64,000 nt of DNA from Phycisphaerae bacterium (lineage in GTDB: Bacteria; Planctomycetota; Phycisphaerae; JAJVII01). Positions 36,583 to 45,300 of the stretch are shown piece after piece (within the stretch, counting starts at the first letter, position 1; each line of letters begins with the position of its first letter). The translations under genes and the position numbers were made by a program. The stretch is taken from the NCBI GenBank assembly GCA_022072085.1, contig JAJVII010000015.1:230442-294441 (forward strand), in the 5' to 3' direction. The notes under the pieces were generated by a model that was given only the letters and a program-made list of their open reading frames with translations, had not been told where the DNA came from and did no database searches.

Positions 36583-37158
36583 TCAACGATCATTCCCGTC
36601 TTTCAAGTCCGGCAGCAATATCTCGAAGGTGCATGGATAGTCGCGAGGCACCGTTGGAACACCAAATGGTTCAAGGCGCACAATCGCAACACGCGCCCCG
36701 GTTACAAGTTGAAGGAGGAGAAGCGACCGCAATTGATTCTCGTGGGGACGGTCCCGCGGCATCTTGACTTCGAAGAACCCCCACTTGTTCCGTGATGAGT
36801 TGAACGCGACTACATCCGGATCCTTGGGGGAAAAGGAAACCCTGCGGGAGAGCGATTGCACGGTGGCCAGCGTCCCTGGTCCTATGAGCCCGTCAATCTC
36901 GTGGGCGTACTTGCCTGATCGGCTTTTCGGCGATCTGGGAGAAAAAAGCACGTAGCGGTCAGACCAGCATCGCCAGCCAGACCCCATCAATGTCCGAACC
37001 CAGTGCGTTTCACCGAAATAGCGGTTGGGCTGTCGATAGACGGAATGGGCCAACCTGTCGTCCACAGGAAAGCCTGAATGGTCCCCCGTCTTCCACCGCT
37101 CATACTCAGCCGGATCATAATGACCAGTGATCTCTGGAACCGATCCGCTAAGCAACAT
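36583..37158 (-). CDS. VRR-NUC-like PD-(D/E)XK nuclease domain protein
   Basis: 191 aa. The C-terminal part has the nuclease pattern DPDVV (Asp115) ... GFFEVKMPRD (Glu130, Lys132) ... ENQLRSLLLLQ (Gln142) followed by TGARVAIVRLE, which matches the VRR-NUC fold found in phage proteins and Fan1-type repair nucleases. The N-terminal 90 residues have no recognised domain. Start ATG at 37158 follows AAGGGG. The gene has clearly lower GC (about 54 percent in two 60-base lines counted) than its neighbours, suggesting recent acquisition. It stands alone between thyA and the epimerase. Confidence 0.65.
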   Translation of the reverse strand: MLLSGSVPEITGHYDPAEYERWKTGDHSGFPVDDRLAHSVYRQPNRYFGETHWVRTLMGSGWRCWSDRYVLFSPRSPKSRSGKYAHEIDGLIGPGTLATVQSLSRRVSFSPKDPDVVAFNSSRNKWGFFEVKMPRDRPHENQLRSLLLLQLVTGARVAIVRLEPFGVPTVPRDYPCTFEILLPDLKDGNDR

Positions 37159-37270
37159 GGCAGATACCCCTTCCCGGGAAGGTCAGGGCAATTAGACTCT
37201 TCACGCAAGCAACCTCGAACTGTCAGAACGAGTCGAGGAAGTGCATTACTGATCTGCTTGCGGCGAGCCC

Positions 37271-38239
37271 CTACCCCAGATGTTTCCGCTCGTAGTCGAT
37301 GACGGCCTTCAGGGTCGCGTCCAGGTTGTGCTTCGGGGCGTAGCCGATGGCCTTGGTGATCCGCGACAGGTCCGGCTGGCGGCGCATCATGTCGTCGAAC
37401 GGCCGGCCGTAGGCTTCGCGGTAGGTGATACGCTCCACTTTCGACTTGCTGCCGGTCATGGCAATGACCTTCTCAGCCAGCCCGTTGATGGTGATCGACT
37501 CGGTCGAGCCCACGTTATACACCTGGCCATGGGCTGAGGGGGTGGCCATGAGCCTGGTCACCCCGTCGATCACGTCAAAGACGCAGCCGAAGCAGCGGCT
37601 CTGCTCGCCGGTGCCGTAGATGCGGATCGTCTCGTTGCGCAGCGCCGCCCGCACGAACCGCGGCACGACCATGCCGTAGGCGCCGGTCTGCCGCGGGCCC
37701 ACCGTGTTGAAGAAGCGGCAGATTACAGCCGGCAGGCCGTTCTCCTGGTGATACGCCAGCGCGAGGAACTCGTCGATCGCCTTGGAGCAGGCGTAGGCCC
37801 AGCGGGAAAAACCCGTGCAGCCGTAGACCACGTCGTCGTCCTCGCGGAACGGCACGCGGTCGCTCTTGCCGTAGACCTCGCTGGTCGAGGCGATCAGCAC
37901 GGGCGTGCGGAACTTGTTGGCCAGGTTCAGCACCACCTCGCTGCCGTGGATGTTGGTCTCGATGGTGTGAACCGGCTTGTCCACGATCAACTGCACGCCG
38001 ACCGCGGCGGCCAGGTGATAGATCATGTCGGCCCGCTCCGCCAGCGCGGTCATCACCAGCTCGTTGCGGACCGTGTCGCGGACGAAGCGGAAGCCCGGCT
38101 GGCCCACGCAGGCGGCCAGGTTGTCCATGCTTCCGGTCGAGAGGTCGTCGATGACGGTGACCCGGTCGCCCCCGGCCAGCAGCCGCTCGGCCAGGTGCGA
38201 CCCGATGAACCCCGCCCCGCCGGTAATCAGCACGTGCAT
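37271..38239 (-). CDS. NAD-dependent sugar-nucleotide epimerase/dehydratase
   Basis: 322 aa from the ATG at 38239. This ATG overlaps the stop of the upstream VanZ-like gene by one base (TGATG), so the pair is translationally coupled, and GAGGAG lies just before it. The extended SDR features are all seen: GGAGFIGSHL (residues 7-16), STSEVYG with the catalytic Ser, and YACSK as the Y-x-x-x-K pair. RFFNTVGPRQTGAYGMVVPRFV follows the pattern of UDP-glucose 4-epimerases and UDP-glucuronate decarboxylases. It would supply an activated sugar for the polysaccharide made by this cluster. The precise substrate is not determined. Confidence 0.88.
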   Translation of the reverse strand: MHVLITGGAGFIGSHLAERLLAGGDRVTVIDDLSTGSMDNLAACVGQPGFRFVRDTVRNELVMTALAERADMIYHLAAAVGVQLIVDKPVHTIETNIHGSEVVLNLANKFRTPVLIASTSEVYGKSDRVPFREDDDVVYGCTGFSRWAYACSKAIDEFLALAYHQENGLPAVICRFFNTVGPRQTGAYGMVVPRFVRAALRNETIRIYGTGEQSRCFGCVFDVIDGVTRLMATPSAHGQVYNVGSTESITINGLAEKVIAMTGSKSKVERITYREAYGRPFDDMMRRQPDLSRITKAIGYAPKHNLDATLKAVIDYERKHLG

Positions 38240-39930
38240 CAGTGAGCACTCCTCAGTTCGCACTTGATCGCCCGCGGCGGCCTGGCGCGGAACGGGACGA
38301 TCAGCAGGGCCAGGGCCACCAGCGCGCCCGCGGCGGCATACCAGGTGACGTCCATCCAGTCGAACTGCCGGTTGGGCAGGTAGTCGAGCTGGATGTACTC
38401 AGCCGCGGCGGCCAGTCCGACCGAGCCGGCCAGTCCCAGCAGCGCCGCGGGCCAGCGTCCCCAGAGCGTCAGGCTCAGGCAACAGGCCAGCGTGACGTAG
38501 AGGCCCCAGGTCGCGTGCAGCAGCTTGTCGCCGCCCCTGGCCGGCACCGACAGCCACAGCACCGGGTGGGCCATCATCGTGAGCCCCAGCAATCCGTAGC
38601 AGAATAGCACCAGCAGCATCAGAAACAAGAGGAACCGCCATCCGCGCCGCCGATCCGGCCCACACCGCACCGGGCCCAGCGACATCGCCCACAGCACAAG
38701 TCCCAGCAGGGCCGCGCCGCCGCCGATTCGGCCGGGGCCGATCAGCCAGCCCAGCCCGATCATCCAACTCGCGGCCATCGCCCCGCCGCACTCCCAGCGC
38801 AGCTCCCGCCGGTGAATGCGGCGCTGGGCGCGGACCTGGTGGGCAACGACCCAGGCGATCGCGGCAACCGCCACCGCAAGCCCAGCAACGCCCCGCCACT
38901 GCACCAACCACAGCAGCCCGCACTGGTCCGGGTCGGGCGGCTGCCATGCGGACCAGCCCGTCAGGCCGCCGCGGTCGAACGCCCTCGCCGCCAACCCCCT
39001 GGGCCAGGCGGCCGCGACGGCGACGACCGCCTCGGCCAGCAGGGCGATCCCCAGCCAGCGGATCGCCGGCTTGCGGGCGTTGACCACGACGGTCAGCCCG
39101 CAGGCCAGCGCGACCCACGGCACCGCAGTCGGCCAGCCGAACCGGAAGAACGCCAGCGACAGGCCGATCGCGGCCGTGGCCGCCAACAGGAGAGCCGCGA
39201 GTGCGGCCGCCAGCAGATGGGCGTTGGAAGGTTGCGGACCCGGATGGCCCGGAGCCTGTGGCCGCAGGCGGCGCCACAATCGCAGGCTGCCCCGCGCCGC
39301 GCCGAACAGCCAGCAGCCACACGCCGCCAAGAGCGCCAGGACATGGACCGGTTCGTCGAGCAAGCCGCCCGCGCCGCCGATGGCCGTGATCATCAGCAGG
39401 CCTGCGATCGCCGCCAGCAGTGCCAAGCGAAACAGCAGTCGGCCGGCCGATCGAATCCCGGCCGCGTGCCAGAGCGGAACGGCCAGCAGGAGAGCCATGA
39501 GCAGCTTCTGCATCGCCAGTAAAGCCGATTCGCGATCCAGGGCGAGCAGCACCTGGGACGCCGACGCATTGGCCGGCAACTCGGGCAGCGTGCGGAAGAA
39601 GGCCAGCCCGGACATGACCAGCGGCCGCGCGACGCAGACCGCCCCCAGCAGCAGAAGCGGGCCGAGCACCCGCGCCGGCGGCGGAGGCACGTCGCCGCGG
39701 ACCCACATCGTCGTCCACCAGAACAGCCCCGCGCCGGCCAGCAGCACCACGGCGGTCCAGACCGTGTCGGTCGCCGCCAAGGCCAGCGGGCAGAGCATCG
39801 CCACGGCTGTCGCCATCGCGACCGGTCCGGAAGCGATCAGCAGGGCGCGGGGCCACGCCGGCGGCGTCCAGCCGTCGTCGGGCGATTCGCGGGGCGCGAA
39901 CTCGGGGATGTAGACGTTGCCCGTGCTCAA
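38239..39930 (-). CDS. Multi-pass membrane protein with VanZ-like C-terminal domain
   Basis: 563 aa, with roughly twelve to fourteen membrane helices. The last 110 residues match the VanZ-like family (GGDKLLHATWGLYVTLACC, AAAAEYIQLDYLPNRQFDWMD), with the usual conserved His, Glu and Asp. The N-terminal 35 residues are hydrophilic and the middle is an anonymous multi-pass region. VanZ-like proteins appear in exopolysaccharide/exosortase clusters of many bacteria. Start ATG 39930. A terminator at 40022-40055 separates it from the wzc-like gene upstream, so it probably has its own promoter in 39931-40020, not identified. Confidence 0.75.
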   Translation of the reverse strand: MSTGNVYIPEFAPRESPDDGWTPPAWPRALLIASGPVAMATAVAMLCPLALAATDTVWTAVVLLAGAGLFWWTTMWVRGDVPPPPARVLGPLLLLGAVCVARPLVMSGLAFFRTLPELPANASASQVLLALDRESALLAMQKLLMALLLAVPLWHAAGIRSAGRLLFRLALLAAIAGLLMITAIGGAGGLLDEPVHVLALLAACGCWLFGAARGSLRLWRRLRPQAPGHPGPQPSNAHLLAAALAALLLAATAAIGLSLAFFRFGWPTAVPWVALACGLTVVVNARKPAIRWLGIALLAEAVVAVAAAWPRGLAARAFDRGGLTGWSAWQPPDPDQCGLLWLVQWRGVAGLAVAVAAIAWVVAHQVRAQRRIHRRELRWECGGAMAASWMIGLGWLIGPGRIGGGAALLGLVLWAMSLGPVRCGPDRRRGWRFLLFLMLLVLFCYGLLGLTMMAHPVLWLSVPARGGDKLLHATWGLYVTLACCLSLTLWGRWPAALLGLAGSVGLAAAAEYIQLDYLPNRQFDWMDVTWYAAAGALVALALLIVPFRARPPRAIKCELRSAH

Positions 39931-40021
39931 GGATCGTTCCCTGTCCGCCCGCCGGATCGCGGCGCGGATGAATTATCTATCGGCTATCTGCGCGGCATCT
40001 CCAAACCGCAAGGCGGACGGC

Positions 40022-40055
40022 CAAAAGAAAGGCCCCCCGCGTCCGCGGAGGGCCT
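40022..40055 (-). terminator. Terminator after the Wzc-like gene, minus strand
   Basis: AGGCCCCCCGCG (40030-40041) pairs with CGCGGAGGGCCT (40044-40055), one mismatch, 2-nt turn. On the minus strand it is followed by TTCTTTT. It lies 25 bp past the stop of the autokinase gene. Confidence 0.75.
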
Positions 40056-40079
40056 GGAAATCGCCGCGATTCGTCGCCT

Positions 40080-42293
40080 CTAGCGAGGCAGTTGGCCGGG
40101 GACGTGATACTCCTCGTACTGTTGCTGGGTCTTGCGGAAGTATCCGCCGCGGGTGGCCCGTGCGGCGTTGAGCACGGCGCCGACGACGCGGCCGTTCACC
40201 TTGGTCAACTGGTCGCGCAGGCGTGAGACCATGCCGCGGCTGGAGGCGCCGGCCCGGATGACGGCGATTACGCCGTCGACCATGGTAGCCAGCACCAGCG
40301 AGTCGGTCAGCAGCAGGGCCGGCGGGGCGTCAATAAGCACGAGGTCGTATTTGAGCGCCGCCTGGTCCAGCAGGGCCCGCATGTTGGAACTGCCCAGGAG
40401 TTCAGCCGGGTCGGGCGGCACGGGTCCGGTGGGCAGCACCGACAGGTTGGGAATCCCCGTCTCGCGGACGGAATCCTCCAGCGTGGCCTGGCTGGTGAGC
40501 ACGTTGCTCAGACCGGCCTGTGCGTCCGGCGCGAACGCGCCGCTCAGGTCCGGGCGGCGGAAGTTGGCGTCGATCATCAGCACGGCCCGTCCGGACAGGG
40601 CGACGGTGATCGCCAGGTTGCCGGCGACGGTGGTCTTGCCTTCCTCGCGGGCGGCGCTGGTGATGGCCACGGTTCCGAGTTGATCGGCGGGCGCCGAGAA
40701 CAGCAGGTTGGTGCGGATCTGGCGGAAGGACTCGGCCATCATGCTCAGCGGCTGGTCGGCGACGATGCGGGAGGCAGCCGACAGCGGGGCGTCGCCGCCT
40801 TCAAGCTGGGGCACGAAGCCCAGCAGCGGCATGCGGACGTGCTCGCTGATGTCGCGCGGCGTGCGGATCGTCGTGTTGCTCAGTTCCAGCAGGAAGGCCA
40901 GGCCGACAGCCAGGCCGAGCCCCAGCACGACGGCGCCAGCCAGGAAGAGGGTCAGCCGCGGGAACGTGTAGTCTTCCGGACGGGGCGCCGAGGCCGAGGA
41001 GAAGATCTCCAGCGGCGCCCGGGCGTGACGCTCCTCGACCTGCAACTCCTCCTTGCGGCGTTCCAGGCGGTCGATCGAATCCTGAACGTCGGCGCGGTCC
41101 CGGACGAGCCGGTCGTGACTGGCCGTCATGGCCACCAGTTGGCGTTTCTGGTCCCTGGCATCGGTCAGCTTGCTCTGGATGTCCTCATACTGCTGGTCCG
41201 CGGCGGCCTTGGCCCCGCGGACCTGATCCAGGGCGACCTGTCGAAGCTGACCCCGCAGGGCGGCCTGCTGAGTGCTGAGCTTGGTGAAGGCCTCGTCGGC
41301 CTGGATATCCACGGACTTGACGTCCGAATGGTCCGGACCCAGGCCGCGGCTGATGAGGATGGACCTCTGGACGCGCAGCGCATCGTACTGGCGCTGAAGG
41401 TTCAGGATATTGAGATCAGCGTTGTACTGGGCCTCCAGGTCCGGCGGCAGCGGCGCATTGGGGTCCTTGTACGTCTCCTCTGCCTGCTTGGCGGCGCGGG
41501 CGATGCGATCACGGGTCAGTCCCGCTTCGACCAGCATGCGGTCGAGAGACTGCACGCGGCCGACGACTTCGCTGCTCGTCCTGCTGATGTCGTCGTAGTT
41601 CCGGGAGGATTCCAGCTCCTTGAGCTGGTCGACGATGCCCTGGCGCTTGGAATAGAGACCGGCAAGTGTCTGGTCGAGGGCCCGCATGGCGTCGCTGATC
41701 ACGCGACCGCTTTCGCCGCTGGTCCGACGAACGTAGAACTCCATCAGCTTGTTGACGATCTGGGCAGCCGCCTCGCGGTCGGGATCCTCCATGGACACCA
41801 TGATGGTCGTCGAATCCCGGACCGGATTGGCCGAGATGCGTTTGAGCAACTGCACGATCATGGGGTCCGAATCGTTCTTGTGCTCCCTGACCCAGATCCA
41901 GTTGTCGGCGTCGGGATCCTGGAGCAGTTCGGTCAGGATGGCTTCCGAGGCGACGCGCGTGGCCTGCTCGCGCTGACGGGTCTCAACCTTGAACTTGTCC
42001 ATGGCCGGGTTCAGCAGGTCCGAACTGACCCGCCCGACGTCGCTGAGCCTCATCGTCCCCCGGGCCGTGTACTCCTTGCCGAACATCAGACACAGGACGT
42101 AGGCTGCCCCCGCCACGACGACCACGATCAGGAAGGTCGCCAGGATCAGCCAGACATGGCGTTGAAGGATTGCGATAACCTGGCGGAAATTCAGGCCGCC
42201 CGAAGCGGGCTGCATTCCGACGCGAGCGCCCGGGGGCAGCGCCCGTCCGGCGACAGGGACTTGTGCGGTCGTGGTGGTCGGCAACGACGTCAT
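40080..42293 (-). CDS. Wzc-like polysaccharide co-polymerase / tyrosine autokinase
   Basis: 737 aa. A Wzz-type domain starts near residue 35 with a first membrane helix at about 48-70; a long coiled-coil region (about 200-420) leads to a second helix at about 445-470. The kinase domain has Walker A SAAREEGKTT (546-555), Walker A-prime VLMIDANFRRP (571-581) and Walker B LVLIDAPP (651-658). A short Tyr-containing tail (Tyr718, Tyr726, Tyr729) offers autophosphorylation sites. The protein would control chain length and export with the Wza-like lipoprotein at 47.5 kb. The Walker A loop has Ala-Arg-Glu-Glu in place of the usual Pro-Gly-Glu. Confidence 0.92.
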   Translation of the reverse strand: MTSLPTTTTAQVPVAGRALPPGARVGMQPASGGLNFRQVIAILQRHVWLILATFLIVVVVAGAAYVLCLMFGKEYTARGTMRLSDVGRVSSDLLNPAMDKFKVETRQREQATRVASEAILTELLQDPDADNWIWVREHKNDSDPMIVQLLKRISANPVRDSTTIMVSMEDPDREAAAQIVNKLMEFYVRRTSGESGRVISDAMRALDQTLAGLYSKRQGIVDQLKELESSRNYDDISRTSSEVVGRVQSLDRMLVEAGLTRDRIARAAKQAEETYKDPNAPLPPDLEAQYNADLNILNLQRQYDALRVQRSILISRGLGPDHSDVKSVDIQADEAFTKLSTQQAALRGQLRQVALDQVRGAKAAADQQYEDIQSKLTDARDQKRQLVAMTASHDRLVRDRADVQDSIDRLERRKEELQVEERHARAPLEIFSSASAPRPEDYTFPRLTLFLAGAVVLGLGLAVGLAFLLELSNTTIRTPRDISEHVRMPLLGFVPQLEGGDAPLSAASRIVADQPLSMMAESFRQIRTNLLFSAPADQLGTVAITSAAREEGKTTVAGNLAITVALSGRAVLMIDANFRRPDLSGAFAPDAQAGLSNVLTSQATLEDSVRETGIPNLSVLPTGPVPPDPAELLGSSNMRALLDQAALKYDLVLIDAPPALLLTDSLVLATMVDGVIAVIRAGASSRGMVSRLRDQLTKVNGRVVGAVLNAARATRGGYFRKTQQQYEEYHVPGQLPR

Positions 42294-42313
42294 CTCGGAC
42301 TCCTGTCGGCGCA

Positions 42314-42338
42314 GCGCCCTCAGGTCACGTCAGGGCGC
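42314..42338. repeat. Hairpin in the leader of the Wzc-like gene
   Basis: GCGCCCT (42314-42320) and AGGGCGC (42332-42338) form a perfect 7-bp stem around 11 nt, 21 bp upstream of the wzc-like start on the minus strand. It could modulate read-through from the TPR gene. No T-run follows. Confidence 0.4.
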
Positions 42339-42364
42339 CATTCACCGGATTTCACGGGCCGGGG

Positions 42365-45300
42365 TCACGAACCCGTCTTGGCCTTGTTCAGCTCCTCCTG
42401 GAGCTGCCGAATCTTCTTGGCGTAGACGTTTTCCGTCTCGTTCCCCTGCGACGGGGCCTTGAGACCCTCCTCGCACGCCTTCAGGGCGTTGTCCACCTGA
42501 TTCATCTTCCGATACGTCAACGCCAGGTGGTAGTATATCACGTCCATCGGCCGCTTCTGCAGTCCTTCTTGAAGCGTATCAATGCCCTTCTGGTCCTGCC
42601 CGCCCTTCACGTAGCACCATCCCAGCGTGTCCAGGATGTTGGCGTCGCGGTTGGCGAGCGTTGCGGCCTTCTCGGCCAGCGGGATGGCCTGGTCGGCCTT
42701 GTCCAGGTTGTCGGCCAGCATGTAGGCGTAATTGTTATACACGATGAACGACGGGGTCAGTTTGGCCTCGTCGGCCAGTTCCAAGGTCTTGGCGTAGTGG
42801 TCGGCCGCCTCGGGGTAGCGCTCATTGTTCTGAAGCACCTGGGCGAGGTAGCTGTGCACCAGGATTTGCTGCTGAGGCTCGGTGAACTTGCCCAGCAGCG
42901 CCTTCATGTCGGCGATGCCCTGCTCCAGCTTGTTGTTGCGCGTCCGCAGGTCGGCCCGGATGATCTGCGGCTCCAGTTTGTCAGTGTGCTTGTCGATGAA
43001 CCGCGTCAGCCACGTCTCGGCATCGTCCGGGCCGATCTGGGTGTAGATCAGACGGGCCAGTTGCTCCATCGTCCGCAGGTTCACGCCGGCCAGGTCCACC
43101 GCCTGCTCCAGCGTGCTATACATTTCCTCGATCCGCTTCAGCTTGCCCAGGGCCAGCGCCTGCTGGGCCATCGCCGCCGCCCGGTCGGACGACGGGGCCT
43201 TGTCGTTGCTCTTCAGCCAGTCGGCCGTTTCGGTCACGATGCCGCTGAAGTTGTTCTGGGCGGCCATCGCGTTGGTCACGTTGGTCAGGAACTGGACGTT
43301 GCCCGGCATCAGCTTGAGGGCCTCGCGGAAGTACTTCTCGGCCTGGGCATAGTTCTTGCGCATCATCGCTACGCCGCCGGCGGCTATGTGGAACGCCGGA
43401 ACGTCGCCATACCGCTTGAGGGCGTCGGCCAGTTCCTGGTCGACGTCCAGCGGGCGGCCCTGACTGGCCAGCGTGTCGATCAACTGGAGGCGGGCGTCAT
43501 GGTTGCCCGGGTTGCGGGCAAGGATCTTGCGATACACGGTCAGCGCCTGGGTCTGCTGTCCGTTCAGCCGATAGTACCCCGCCAACTGGAGACCGGCCGG
43601 ACCGTCCAGCATCCCCGGTTCCAGTTCGACAGCCTTGGTGATGCTCTCGATAGCCGACGCGGCGTTGACCGACGGGTTGGCCTGGTAGGCCGTCATGCCC
43701 CGGAGGTAATACGCGGCGGCCATGTCCGGGTGAGCGGCGATGATGCCGTCATAGACGGCCAGCGCTTTTTCCGGCTGCCCCTGGCGGAGATAGAGCCGGC
43801 CCTCCAGCAAGGCGCCGGTGGGATCCTCGGGCCATCTCTTCTTGAACTCGTCGATGGTCGCGCGGGCTTCATCCAGTTGGGCAAAGTCGATCTGGTAGCC
43901 CGCCAACTGCCGCTGCACCGTCGCGCTGGGATCGACCAGGGCCTTCTGGGCCTCCAGCACCGCGTCGATGGCCTCCTTGGACTTGGACATCTGCCGGTAA
44001 ATCTCGGCCAGCGTCATGTAGAAGAACGGGACCGTCCCCGACCGCTGGTTGGAGGCCCGGGCCTTCTCGATCGCCTGGAGATAGAGGTCCGCCGCGTCCT
44101 GCAACCGCGTCAGGCTCTTGTAGTATTCAGCCAGCGCCTGGTAGGCGATCGGCTGGTCCGCGTGCGACTGGAGATACTGGCGGATCATCGTCTCGCCCTT
44201 GGCCGGGTCATTCTGGTGGCGGTAGAAGTCGGCCACCTGGAGCACGACGGTCAGGCGGTCGCTCGCCGGGGCGTTGTCCAACGCCGCCAGCAGAACCTCC
44301 TCGGCCTTGGCGGTCTCCCGGGTCTTCTGATAGACCGCCGCCAGGGCCAGCAGGTTTCGCCAGTCCTTGGGGTCGTCGTTCCGCTTCTTCTCGAGTATCG
44401 CGATCGCCTTGGCCGGCTCCTGCTCGCTCAGACGCTCCAGCCGCACGCGCTCGAGGTAATCGTCGCTGCCCAGCCTGGCCAGACCGTTCTCGGCTTCGGC
44501 CCAGGCGTCCTGACGCAGGCCGGTCTGAAGCAGCGCCCCGACCAGCTCGCGCCATGCCGGCACCAGCAGCGGATTGCTTTGCAGCGCCCGCCGCAGCGTC
44601 GGGATCACCTGCTCGCTGTCGCCCGGGCGACCCGTCCGCGCCCGGCAGCGGGCCAGCCACAGTCGGCTGACCGAGTCGGCGTTGCGGTCGTCCAGGATCC
44701 TGGAGTAGGTCTGCACGGCGGCTTCGAACTCGCCCTTCTCATACTGAAGCCGTCCGCGGTAGGTCCGCCCGCCCACGCCGTCGTCGTCGGACGCCTCCAG
44801 GGCCTTGACGTGGGCCTCGGCCTGGTCCATGTCGCGCAGCCGCAGCGACATGTCCAGCCCGAGGCGATGGACCGCCGCCTTCTGGGACGCATCGGCCGCC
44901 TCCAGGGCCTCGTCCAGATGGCCCTTGACCTCGGCCTGCGTCTGCTTGAGGACTTCTTCCTGCTGGGTCCGGATCGCCTCGCTCACGCTCTGGCCGCTCT
45001 GCGACTGCAACTGGGCTATCTTGTTGGCCCCGTTCAGGGCCGACTCGCGGGCCAGTCGGAACGCCCGACCAAGCGGGGTTTCGTCCTTCTTGATCAGTTC
45101 GAGCGCCAACTCCTGGGCCTTGGCCTGCCCCTCTTCCAGGCCGGTCAGCAGCACGCGGGCCGCCTTGTGCTCCGGGTTGATCTTGAGGAACTCGCGCACC
45201 GCGTCGCGGGCTTCGTCCTTGCGCTCGTTATAGAGCAGGCAGCGGACCTCCAACTGAACCGCCTGCCACTTGATCGCGTCCAGTTTCGCCTTGTCGTCGT

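Noticed and set aside
38239..39930. Multi-pass protein considered as the exosortase for the PEP-CTERM proteins
   Set aside because: The C-terminus matches VanZ-like proteins, and the exosortase Cys, Arg and His motifs were not seen.
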